Source of the DNA: Cornus controversa | Taxonomy: Eukaryota; Streptophyta; Magnoliopsida; Cornales; Cornaceae | Length of the DNA: 64,000 bases | Reading direction: 5' to 3' | NCBI GenBank assembly: GCA_026545225.1 | Contig: CM048845.1 | Location: 101,304,033 to 101,368,032 of the forward strand | Part shown: one piece after another, positions 34,370-47,000 of the stretch | How positions within the stretch are numbered: position 1 is the stretch's first letter | Layout: each line of letters starts with the position of its first letter | Notes under the pieces: model-generated | What the model saw: only the letters and a program-made list of their open reading frames with translations | Databases searched by the model: none | What the model was told of the DNA's origin: nothing | Position numbers and translations under genes: made by a program

Positions 34370-34372
<3 letters not shown>
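33785..34372. repeat. Cluster of inverted repeats upstream of the TNL gene
   Basis: The motif GATTGAGAAATATGTCTTaC followed by GAACTGACATTGACT occurs in direct and inverted orientation several times (near 33838, 33925, 34030-34100 and 34265). The sharpest hairpin is 34226-34369: arms of about 41 bp (core GAAATTCCATGATTGCACGA and its complement) with two mismatched positions at most, around a ~58-bp loop. It may be a foldback MITE cluster. It ends about 150 bp before the TNL start codon. Confidence 0.75.

Positions 34373-34422
<50 letters not shown>
34373..34422. repeat. (TA)n microsatellite in the TNL promoter
   Basis: About 24 TA units, less than 100 bp upstream of the start codon, where a TATA element would be expected. 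Another long TA run lies at 34178-34214. Confidence 0.93.
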
Positions 34423-34423
<1 letters not shown>

Positions 34424-34517
34424 TGACACACAAATCCCTAACAGAAAGGCAAGAACATTCCAAGTGTTCCTTCTACCTCTCAAATTCGTTACACAATCAC
34501 GAGAATTTTGGTTCCCA

Positions 34518-35023
34518 ATGGCTTCCACGAGCACACACTTAGCGTCTCCCTCCTCTACCCCTAAATGGAATTACGATGTATTCTTGAGCTTCAGAGGCGA
34601 AGACACTCGTAAGAACTTCGTAGACCATCTGTTTGCTGCTTTGTCTCAGAAAGGAATCCACACCTTTAAAGATGACGAAGAACTCAGAAGTGGGGAAGAA
34701 ATTTCACCCGCACTCTTGAAAGCAATCGAAGAATCGATGTTTGCTCTCATCGTTTTCTCCAAAAACTACGCTTCCTCCAAGTGGTGTTTGGATGAACTGG
34801 TGAAAATCCTTGAATGCAAGAAGATGATGGGCCAAAGAGTCATACCAGTGTTCTATGATGTGGATCCTTCAGAAGTGCGGAAACAAACAGGGAGCTTTGA
34901 ATCAGCCTTTGAGATTCACGAGAAAGCTTTCAGTGGGAACATGGAGAAAGTGCAGACCTGGAAAACAGCTCTAGTGGAAGCAGCAAATATAAGCGGATAC
35001 AGCGTTCCGGATACAGCAAACGG
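34518..35023 (+). CDS. TNL exon 1 (TIR domain)
   Basis: Encodes residues 1-168 plus two bases of codon 169. It ends ACGG before the donor GTAATT. The donor itself creates an in-frame TAA (35025-35027), so unspliced message would stop after residue 169 and give a TIR-only protein. Confidence 0.92.
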
Positions 35024-38000
35024 GTAATTACTTAGCTTTGACGCATGTTTAGTTAGTTCCACTTCTCTCGTAATTATATCTGGTTTTCGGATAATTGAAA
35101 AATAAAAATCAATTATATATATATATATACACATTAGTGAATAGTGATATCTTGTTCACCTCGAAATTTAATCACATCTTCTATAGTGTAATACCCCGCT
35201 CCAACACATGGTATGATATTGTCCGCTTTGGGCCTGAACCCGCACGGTTTTGCTCTTGGGTTTACCCCAAAAGGCCTCATACCATTTGAAGAGAACATAC
35301 TACATATAAGCACATCCCCTTTTCCACACCCAGGCGATGTGGGATTGAGCACCTTGTACCAGTGTCTGTTTATGCACCCGCCCACTCACACCCGTCCACA
35401 AGGGTTACTACAATCCACCCCCCTACGAGGCCCGACGCCCTCGTCGGCACACTTACTTCCGGCTGGGTTCAGGCTCTGATACCAACTGTAATACCCCGCT
35501 CCAACACATGGTATGATATTGTCCGCTTTGGGCCTGAGCCCGCACGGTTTTGCTCTTGGGTTTACCCCAAAAGGCCTCATACCATTTGAAGAGAACATAC
35601 TACATATAAGCACATCCCCTTTTCCACACCCAGGCGATGTGGGATTGAGCACCTTGTACCCTGTCAGTGTGGTAGCTCAGCCCAGTGTCTGTTTATGCAC
35701 CCGCCCACTCACACCCGTCCACAAGGGTTACTACATATAGTGACAGTTATTCCAAATCTACTCATCTCCTTTTCCAAAAACAACAAAACAACTTTCTTTC
35801 TTTCTGTTTTAAATTAGTCCTTACCTAAGAAAAGTAATTAATAACCAAAAAAACATTGGAAAATTTTCATACCTTTATCCCTGGGCAGCCTCAAATTTCA
35901 GATTTTGAAAGCAAAATGATTGGATGGATAGGTACTCAATATTTAAATGATAGAGAAATTAGAAATAAGTAGAATTTATGGTAGGGGCTAAACTAATTAT
36001 ATGTCTCACGTTATTTACCGGAAAAAAATATTGTATGTATCACATTCACAAGAAGCAAAAGCTGTAAGATTAATAGCGCTATCAAGGTCTTAACCTTCTA
36101 ATCAAAATCCTATTCATTGTGATAAGTTTCCACATAGCTTCACCCTGCATCACTAGCAGCATACTTTTATGTCTGAAGGTTTCAAGTTCAATTAGTCATA
36201 AATTGAAATGTTGTATACTTGAAAAAGATTCGCTGCATAGTCTTCTAAATGAGTGGTCATTGTTGGCTTGTATTGTTTGAGCTTTTCTTGCTTGATTCAG
36301 TGGCCAGAAAAAATATTCTCCTCAAGAATATCATTTTTTTCCTTTTGGTAGATACCAACAAAATCATGGTCCTCTTGTATAATCATGTTATTCTAGTTTC
36401 AAATACATAATATATCAAAACAAAGTAAAGAAGGAAGAAGAGGCAAAGAAAATAATTCCTTTAGCCTGTGATTATCGTCTAAGATCCTGAAGTTGGGTTG
36501 ACTGGATGTTTATTGGGCTTTGCTGGGACTAGACAGATAAAAATCTACCCTTCATTTTCCTTTTAGAAGTATGAAGTTTGAGGTTTGACAAATGTTTGAA
36601 ATTTTTTTGATGTGTTTTCATCATTATCTTTCTATTTTTTTTTTTTTTTTTACAATAGCATTGGTAATATTAATTTTAAAAATTTAAAATAGGGAGAAAT
36701 GATTTTATGATTTTTGGAAAGGAGATAAGTGAGTTTGGAATTTGATTGTTAGAGGTTACTATAGAAGGTGTGACAAAAAGAGATCACTATTGTCAGTTGC
36801 AGCTCAACATAATTTGAGGTCTTAGCCGAAAATATAAGAGTGACCCTTTAACATGTAATATATTAATATCAAATATTAGTTAATAATGTTTATATAAAAA
36901 TCATTCTTATTAAAATTATTATATTTAATTGGACCATTTTCTATTAATAAATCTCTTAATTTTTTAACAAGATATTTCCGGTGAATAAATATTTGTGGGA
37001 ATATAATATGATTTTTGAATAAGATCTTCATTTTTTTTACTTGGTTAACTTTTCTTCTATTTTTTTTTCATGTTCTTCGTAAAGAATTTTTTTATTATCA
37101 TTATGAATCTAAGTCGCCAATATATTTTTCTTTCATTATTGTATTATCTTCTAATTCTTTTAGATGACTTGATTGTTCATTTGTTGATTTTTTATCTAAA
37201 TTTCTTGTTATTTTATTATTAATTATAACAAAAAAAAACGTTGTAATGAGAGAAGAGGAGAAAAGGTGAGGAATAGGAAAAAAAAGATAAAAGTGAAAAT
37301 GAAAAGTTTTATAATTTTCAATTTTTTACAAATATCCGTTAAGTATTATATTCAACAATTCATAAAAAAATGTGAAATGACGAGTGAGATAAGGATAGAA
37401 ATTAGAAGTTTTAAAATGAATTAAATTATTTGTCCTATTATTAGATCTTCACCATTGGTTGGGGCCTAATCATACGTGGAAACAGAAATTTTACAAAGTC
37501 TAATAATATTAGAAAATAAAATTTTTAAGAACTCTTATTAAGGAAATAAAATAATGTGGAGACCTTCTATTGGCTGGGGCCTTAGGCGAGACTCCTAAGT
37601 CGCCTAAGGGTCCAACCGCCCTGACTATTTTGTGTGTATATATATATATATATATATAAAATAAAATCAAGTTTCGAAAATGGAATTTTTGGATAACATT
37701 CTATAATTATTCTCTCAAAACTTTTTTTTTTTTTTTTTGTCTTTACAAATAACTCCCACAATACTTTTGGAACACTTAAGCCTTATGTTTTTTTACTTTA
37801 AAAAAAGAGCAGATACCACTATTACTTTGAAAAAAGCAGGAGATACCATTAGATCTTAGACATTGGTCAAAACTCACATTTTGAATATATATATTCTTGA
37901 ATTACTGCTGATTCATATTCATATACACGCGACGATAAACGTTTATCCAGATATTTTTACTTTTCACTTTTCAGGGAAAAAAATACACATGACAATATAC

Positions 38001-41000
38001 ACTTCAATCCAATTATATAAACATTTACCAATGGGCACTAACCCAGATAGGTTGAGAGTTTTAGCTATGTTAGGGCAATATTATGGATGTGCATTTGCTT
38101 TATTTTTTTAAAAAAAACCTATTATATAAACATTTCAATTATACTTATATCTAACTTATTCTGGAAAAGAATAACTAATCAATCTCTAGTTCGGAAACTA
38201 ACCACCTTTTATTTGTTCTATAATAACGTGAGCACTCCTAATTACAAAAATATCCATAAATAATTATAACTATAAGAAATTCAAATTGAATGGAATATTG
38301 ACTCTAATTATGACGTCTCATATTGTTTGGAGGGTGGAGGGAGAAGTTGCAGACAATTAATTATATGTGTGGATGCTACACATTTTGAAAATCGTGAACA
38401 CGAAGATTGTGCAAAGTGTGGTGACAGATGGTATGAGGACTCTCGGTTCCAAGAGTTCATTTGAAATTGAATCTAAAATCCAATTCTCTCACTAGAATAA
38501 AATTTTAATTAATTAATTTATTATGTTATCCAAATCAAAAAATAAAATAATCAAAAAATCTAAATTGTTCCTATTATAAAAAATATTATTGCCAAGTGAC
38601 AACATGTATTGTTTGTGGATACAAGTGTGTGCGTTTTGTGTATATAAACATGTCCATGTTTATCACGGATTACTCTGGGTTAGCTAAGGAGAGAACTTTC
38701 AAGCAAAAGGCAAAAGTCAAATAGTTGGAGGTGGGATCAAGATATTACCTTATTTTTCAAGAGTTTGAATGATAAAAATGATTGAAGGAAGCTGACGAAA
38801 TTGTTGGAACACCAGAAGCAAAAATACATGGAGATCTAAGCACAAATAATAATCCAATCACACAAGAACACAAGGTTTAACGTAGTTCGGCATGACCGAC
38901 TTGCGTCTATAAATAAGAAGAGATTTCACTATAGGTTTTGTAGAAAAATTATTACGGTAGAGAATACTCGATATGGAACTGTGTACACTACCTCCCGCTC
39001 TAGGGTATGGTGGCCAATACCTGAGCTTTTCACATGTACTAATCCACGAGAATTTGTGTTGGTGTTGGCACCTAATCTTGGCGCCACTTGGCAGCCGAGG
39101 ATGAGGTGGTTGTGACTAAGGGCTGATTAGGAGTCCATTCCTACAAAAACTCTAAGGGTTGAGAGTTGGTAGCAAGGTTGTCCTAAAGAAGGTGCTGGCA
39201 TAAATATATATATGGTTACTTAAATGCATGTATATGTGTGTTTTTTATTACTGTTTTTACAGATTGGAAGCAAGGAGTCCAGGATGATTTGGACTCCAAT
39301 TAATTTGGTGCAGAGTGAAAGACTGAATTAGTGCATGATGCGAATAGTTAAGCCTAAAACAGGACTCTGGGCTGATAGCCATGAACGATGGGTCAATTTG
39401 GGTAAAGTCTAAGCTGAATATGTGAGTTAGAATGCAACTTGAACTCTACTGGAGTATAACAGATAGAGTCATTCACACCTTAGACTCTAGGGAAGTCCGA
39501 GAATTGGTAAATTGTTTGTGGATAAGGACTTTGATGATCAAGCCACTATCGTGAAGTCGGCTAAGCAGAGTATACATGTAAAGTTGTGCATTGACAAGTT
39601 AGTATTGTACAAGGACTCCTACGAGCTTGGGCTGCATTGGAAGACTTTGGTGTAGTATGAACTCTTTCAAAGAGGAGCTGATTTGCTACTAAAGACACGA
39701 GACATTAGAATAGGGATAGTTCATTTCCTTTTATTTTTTCTTCTGCATTATCTTGTAATTTAAAGTTAGAAGCGAGTAGTGATGTATCTCTCTTTACTAT
39801 AAATAAATACAAAGGGACTTTGTATTAGGGGTTCCCAACAACCACAATTCAACAATTGCGTCGCTTGCAATTTGTTTCTCTCCCTCAATATTCTCCTAAA
39901 TATTGCTTTGTTTCTCACTCAATCTACATCTCTCCCATTTTTTTTCTCTCGGCCTCCTCTAATCAGTCTGTTCGTCTATCTCTCTCTCAATTTCTACCTC
40001 CCCCCTTGCTCTGTCCCTCCTTCTACCTCCCTCATTGCTACGATTTAGTCTTGCAATTCTTTGCACACAGATAAAATGTCCTCTTGATTGAGGCAAAAAA
40101 AGAACTCAATAGGGAGTTTCGTATTCTCTCTTTAGTCAATCGCCTGATCCAACACGACCTTCAAAGGAGATATTTGTATTCGACCATCTGTTTACATCGA
40201 GCCGATATCACGGCTTTGGCACGTAAACAATCGGCCTATCTGGCTCATTAATTAAGAACAAACATATTTTGACATGCGCGGTGGGACCCGAAAAGTATTA
40301 AAGAATTGAGAATATGCCGCCTAAGCTAAGGTTCGGACAGAACTCAGCCACTGGCGATGATGAGCAAGAGGAAGAAATTCCTCAGCCTGTAGGAGACCCT
40401 ATGGCTGACCCGTCAGATATGGCAGTCTTGATGGACGCCATGCATGCAATGCGTGTTCAACTTGGTGAGGTTAGCACCAACTTAAGATGATTGGACAAAA
40501 GGATCACCTAGATTGGTGTTCAAGCGAATGACCGAATAGACGAATTAATGAGGCAATCGACCATCCAGAATAGATCGATCGTTCAGGGCTCCAATGCCCA
40601 AGAGTCTTCCCTCCAACCAAGGGCTCAGCAGATCGACAAGGAACAGAAGGGCCCAATATTACCTCTGCCTTAGCCTTCTGTACAAAGCAATCTGCCGTCT
40701 AGCAGTTCTCAGCCCGATGAAGCTGAAAACCAGCTATCAATCGAGACTATGAATAGACGGTTGCCTGAACCTCATCAGATACATGCTATCGAGACCTTTG
40801 ATCACGGGCCGAATAGGTAAGTGGTCATTGGCCTTGATGGAATTTAACTTTGTTTATGTCCCTCAGAAGTCAGTCAAGGGTATGGCATTGTTGAATTCTT
40901 GGCTGACCACCTGTCGACTGATATTGACCCATACATTTTAGACGAACTAGAATCGGCAGCCTTGTTCATGACACCTTGCGTTGATGTTTGACGGTTCTAG

Positions 41001-44000
41001 TACCAGCGATGGTGCAGGAGCAAGAATAATGATCGTCTCCCCAAACGGAAGAAGGATAACCTTTTCTTTCTTCTTAGATTTCAAGTGCTCCAATAATCAA
41101 ACGGAATATGAGGCCGTGATCATCGGTCTAGAAATCCTGTTAGAAATGTCGATTAAGGATGTACACATAATAGATGATTCGAACTTAGTCCTTAGCCAAA
41201 TATCTAAGGATTTTCGATGCCTAGCTTGGCAGTTGAGGCCATTTCACTCATTGGCTCTTCAATTGGTTAAATAATTTGATACTATCAAACTGGAATATCG
41301 GCCAAGGGAATTCAACAAAGAGACAAACGATCTAGCCCAAATAGCCTCAGGGGTAAGGGTCTCGAAAGGATTGACTGAGAGACTAATCAAAGTATCACGA
41401 AGAAACCTTCCATAGGCAGAAACATGGAATGCAACCATAGCCGATCCATTCGCAGTAGATATCGACTCATTAGAGGATAATAACTGGAGGCATCCTTTGG
41501 TAGATTTCCTAAAAAACCTTAATCGGCCTGTGGACAAAAAGGTTAGAAGAAAAGTCGTGAGGTATTTGTTGTTAGCTGACAAGCTCTATAAAAAGAGCAC
41601 AGAAGATGGGCTCCTGCTCCAATGCATTAGTAAAACAGAATGCTTGAGGATTCGGGTTGAGGTCCACGAAGGCACTCGTGAGGCTCATCAAGCAAGGATA
41701 AAAATTTGTTGTCTAATAAGAAGGTACGGGTATTATTGGTCAAGAATCTTGAAAGATTGCATAGAATATGCTAAAGGCTGCAATGCCTGCCAAAAGCATG
41801 GGCTGATTCAAAGGGTTCCCGCCCGAGAGATGCAACTGAATGTCAAACCATGGCCATTTAGAGGATGGGCCATGGATCTTATCGGCAAGATCAATCCACC
41901 ATCAGCTGGCAGACACCATTGGATCATCGTAGCTACAGATTATTTTACAAAATGGGTGAAGGCCATGGCTTATCGGTCAGTGGACCAATGGGTAGTGATC
42001 GATTTTATCAAAAAACATATTTTTTATTGTTTTGGCCTTTCGGAGTCCATTGTGGCAGATAACGGAACTGATTTCAAAGCATTAGAGGTGCTGGCCTATG
42101 GAGAAGAAATGAGAGTTAAGATGGTAACCTCGACACCCTATTATGCCCAAGGTAATGGGCAAGGCGAGGCATCAAACAAAGTGCTCATCAGGATTATTGA
42201 AAAGATGATTGACAAGAAGCCAAGGTTATGGCATGAGTCGTTATCAGAGGTTTTTTGGGCTTATAGGAATTCCAAGAGGACAAGTAAAGGCGTCCCTCCA
42301 TATCTGTTGACTTACGAACATGATGCCATTCTTCCCATGGAATTGAATGTCCGATCGACCAGGGTGGCACTACAGCAGAACTTACAACCAGCCAAATACA
42401 TCTTGCCATGCTAATCGAGTTGGAGGACTTGGATGATATCTGCTTGAAAGCTCTGGATCACATTAGAGCCCATAAGCGAAAAGTGATGAAGGCCTATAAT
42501 AAAAGAGTAAGGTCGAAATCATTTGCTGAAGGTGACCTCGTCTGGAAAGTAATCTTGCCAGTGGGGAAACATGACAGAGCTTATGGTAAGTGGTCCCCAA
42601 ATTGGGACAACCCTTATTTGGTACACCAGATTGTGAATCAAGGTGCATACAGATTAAAATACTTAAATGGAGGGGTTCATCCTAGGCCGATCAATGGCCT
42701 TTATCTAAAGGAGTATCGGCCGACTTTATTTGAGCGGTTAGCAGAAGAGTTTGGCTAGGCCACTTGGTCCATCTGAGAGTAGCCAGTGGCAGGATCTTGA
42801 GAACAGTATATGGTTACATTTTTTTTCTGTTTTATTGTTTCTTTTATCTTAAAGTTTGTTTTGCAATGTTTTTTTTTAGTACTTTTCATAAGATAATAAT
42901 AAAAAAAGGGCCTTATCAAAAGGTCAGTTACAGTCCATAGTTCATAAGAGTACAAATTTTTTTTATGGAAAATAGTTCTATTAATCTTCACAATTCGTCA
43001 AAGTTTGACTTCATGTTGTCCCAGAAGAGCCTGTTTTGTTGCAAGACAAGGTCAGCAAGAACTTTGTTCTTCTGCAGCTCTGGAAGTTCAGCCTTCAGAG
43101 CAGAATGCTGGGTAACTAACTAGTTAGTTTTCTCTAATAGGGTGTTAGCCCTGGAAGTAACATCAACCCTGGCAGATTGAACCCGGGCAAGCTCTTCATG
43201 AAGCTTTTGTTCTTCCCTTCCAAATTCTTTGTTCATTTGATCAAGTTTGCCAAATTCAGCCGCGATCTCCAGAATTTTGGTGCCCAGTATCTTCTCGGCC
43301 TCGTATTTCTCTTCAATTGAGAAAGCGCGTTGGTGGCCTCAGAAATGAAGTCGACCATCGCAGGCAACTGTACTTGGAAAGAAGCCACTACAGCTTGCAT
43401 GACTAGGGAAAGGTCCCCATGCAGGTTGATGTTGGCTAACAGGGTCGAGATCTCATTTGCCATGGAGGGAAGGTCCAGGAGATCCCGTTCAAAGATTTTC
43501 TGTAGGGCCCCTTTGGCTTCTACAAATGTTTGGGAAGGAGGAGTTAGAGTAACGGGAGGGTTAGCATTAGACGAAGAACTATCCGTTGAGACTGCGGCGA
43601 CCAAAGACTGAAGATAATTTTTCATAGCAGAGAAGGATCCGCCAGTAGGTCGCGGAGAGAAAGATTGGACTTGTTTCTGAAAATAGAAGGCACTGTGAGA
43701 GAACTAAAGAACCAGGTGAGGCATAAAGAAAGCTTTAAGGGAAGAAATACACACCTCTTTGATAGGGGTAGGAAACTCGGCCACGTTTCTTGTGGTTGAA
43801 GTCGCTGGTTGCACTAGTAAAGGTGCTGGAGAAGGGTCCGGGTCTGGGTCCTTGACCGATTTGCCGCTACCTTCTAAGACGAAAGGAGGTAGTTCGGCCC
43901 CTTCTGCTACAGGAAGAGGCTGACACTGAAGTCCACCTCTGACATCAGCCTAGAGAAAAAATAAACGGATTTTGAACAAGGATCAACAAACAAAGCAGGA

Positions 44001-47000
44001 GAAGAGGAGGCAGGAGATATCTTGGTGTTGAGAAATAAGCCCCCAATCATGAACCACCAAATATTACGATGTGATGATAAGTAAACAAGCACAAAGAAAT
44101 TTGCTAGAATACAACGAGATATCGTGGTTCGGCTAAATAAGCCTACGTCCACAGAGAGCCCGATTTCATTATATAGATTGTAACAAATCAAGTTGAAGAA
44201 TTGTATCAAGAGTATGCTCAACTCTCGACCCTTAACCCTTATACACCCAATCTCACTCAAAAGGAAATCACAAATTTTAAACAAGAATTCTCTCTCTAAG
44301 TGTCCTCTCAATAACAATGAAAGTATTACCTCTACGCAAGAGTTGCCCTCTCAAAACAATGAGAGTAGCCTCTCAAATACAATGAGACTATTGCCTCTTT
44401 TCTTCTCACTCCTCTCAACCTATAATATAGGTAACTATTTATAGAGGCCAAAACCCAATTCCTTGGTGGATTAGGATTAGGATTAGAATTCCTTAGAGCC
44501 CAAGACTTGCCTAACAAGTACTTTCCTTCCTTGAGACCAAGACTTGCCTACTAAGAAATTACCTAATAAGATACAACTCTATAATAAAAACCTAATCACA
44601 ATAGGAATTTGAGCCAACCTAACACTTGGGAATGGAGCTCAGCCCTTTTTTGCTTTTCTTGACCAAAGGTTCATAATCTGAACCAGATTCTGGGTCTGGA
44701 GTGGGGTCCGCAATAAGCTTAGTACCCTTTAATGAGCCTTTGGTTGTGATCTTCTTTCTTTTTGGCTGAGATCGAGGAATTGTCATGACAGTCCCAGGAA
44801 AAGAAACAAACGACCAAAGCTTGAAGTTTACCTTAGGAGGAAGAGGCTGCGGGGCCTGGGTTTCAGGCTAAGGCTGAGGCTGACTTCGAACTTCTTCGAC
44901 TTGTGGGTCCATGTCAATAGTGAGATCGATTGGTTGATCACTGACGATGTGGCTAGAAGATTGGGCTACAAAGAAGAATAACCAGGTCGAGCACAATGAT
45001 CCAGGAAACAAGAAGTGAAACGAAGAATCAGCTTAAATAAAAAACAAATATATCACCTTGTTTAAACTTAGATCTCGTCCTGGTGGTGGTTGGGGCACTG
45101 GTGATGAGAGGGATTGTGACACCCTTTGCAATGGTTTTCCTATCTTTCTTGTGAGAAACGACTGGGGAGGGATCATCCCATGAGAACTGACTGATGAGAA
45201 CTTAAAGGAAACGGTAAGACGCTGGAAGAAAGAAGGCTCATCAACATCCAGGGCCAGGCCAAGGCCATATGGGACGCCCACCAGGTGTTGAAGGAGGGAT
45301 CGGGCTGAGGTTGAGAAGTAAAGGGTTGGAACCGAAATCGGTTTATAGCATTTTTGTTCTTGGCCGATACATCCTGAACGTATTTGGCCTCCTAAAATCT
45401 GACCCTTTTGTCAAAGGTTTGGTTGTAAGACTGATAGGGAGGCAGAGGAATCATTTGCACGAGGCCGAACTGTCTTGCAAACTGAGCCGGATTGTAGAAT
45501 TCCACCCCCACCCAACTGTTGGGTGAGTATAAGGGGGCAGAGCTGTAATGGAGGTCTCGGCCTATCAGGAAGCTAGCCCAAGAAGCATTGTAATCATCTA
45601 ATTCCTACTTAGTAGAGGAGCTGGTGGGAGTCTGAAGCCATATGGGGGTTTGGGGCAAATCAGAAAAAGGAAGAAATTGGGAGGTCGATCGGTGACAGCA
45701 ATGAAGGAAGAAGTCAACACAATCTTTGAATGATTGGGACTTGGGCAAGGCCGAAGCGTACGAGAAAGAAACTAAGGAGTCACTGGCTGAAGGAGATACT
45801 TCTGCACTCAACTCAGGGAAGTAAGCCCTCAACCAGATCTATAGTAGCCAGAAAGGACCTCCTGAGTGAACATAATGGGTCCACAAGAGGTCATGAAGAC
45901 CTCTATAAAGATAGTAGAGAACAAAAGGGGCCAAAGTAAGGGCCTTACCTTTGGCCAAGGCCAGTGCAATTTCAAGGACATCCTTAGTGACTTGGAGGGC
46001 TAGTATACAAACAAGGCACTTGTTCAGCCAATACAGCAGGAATGCGACATGCTCGTCATTCTCGACCGGCTTAGTAGTCTTCATGGTGGCTCTCATAAAA
46101 GGACTGTAGGATGATACAGTGGCCTTACTGCCTGTGGTTTTGGTAGAATAATCAAACGTCATTGTTGATTCTGGAAGAAGAGAGCTGACCTCAATGCCAG
46201 CCGCTTTTAGCCAGTTAGCATACAGACATCTCTGACCGTCGGAGAATGCATTCCACAGGATAAATGGAGAGAGTTGGTCGTAATTGACCAAAACAGGGAA
46301 GCGGAGCAGAGAAGATATTTTTCTTGAATCATGGGCATGGTGCTAAGCTTGATGACGTCATAGATGCCGCAAACTTTTCACAGTTTTCCTTTAGAAACAA
46401 GGACACGATCTACTTATGCATTCTAGTCAGAATTGATCGAATGCCAGTTCCGAAGTTGGAAGTTAGTGGTGGGAGGTTCGTTGATGGTTGTAAAACTCTG
46501 AAACATAAGGTGCTTCTCTGCCAGTGGGTAGAAAGATGAAATCGTGAGAGGCATCTCTTCCATGAAGGCAAGGCCAAGACCCTTGGAGTCGTTGGGGAGT
46601 TCAATTAGAACGTCCAAATGAAGCTGGCTAAGGGCAGTAGCGTTAATCGTCGCCTTGGCCTGCTTACCATTAGAGGAAGGGTCATCAAAGGGGAAAGCCA
46701 GATCAGCAGATTTAGGAGCCATGGAGTTTGTTGCACAGAGCAAGTGGGATTTTTGTTTTTAGAAATTGGGAGGATTACAGTTAAAAAAGCTGAAGACTTG
46801 TGAAAGAAAAGGGGGAAGGTGGCTAAGCTTATATAGCGTTTCACAAGGGTTTTCAAACGACTAAGGTGGTTGTGACCTTTTAATGAAAAAGTGCTCAGCC
46901 GATTAAGGCAACAAAGGCTCCCTAACTTATTGGGAAAACCAAACGGCTAAGGCGCTTTTCAAAATTCAAATCCCTTATAACTCACGCGAATGAGGTGAAG

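Noticed and set aside
34347-34517. Upstream in-frame ATG extending the TNL by 57 residues
   Set aside because: The extension is mostly translated (TA)n microsatellite and promoter hairpin; the ATG at 34518 matches the usual TNL start, and the relic at 33184 begins at the equivalent ATG.
41259-41582. 107-codon minus-strand frame in the gypsy pol region
   Set aside because: Shadow of the RNase H/integrase segment on the plus strand.
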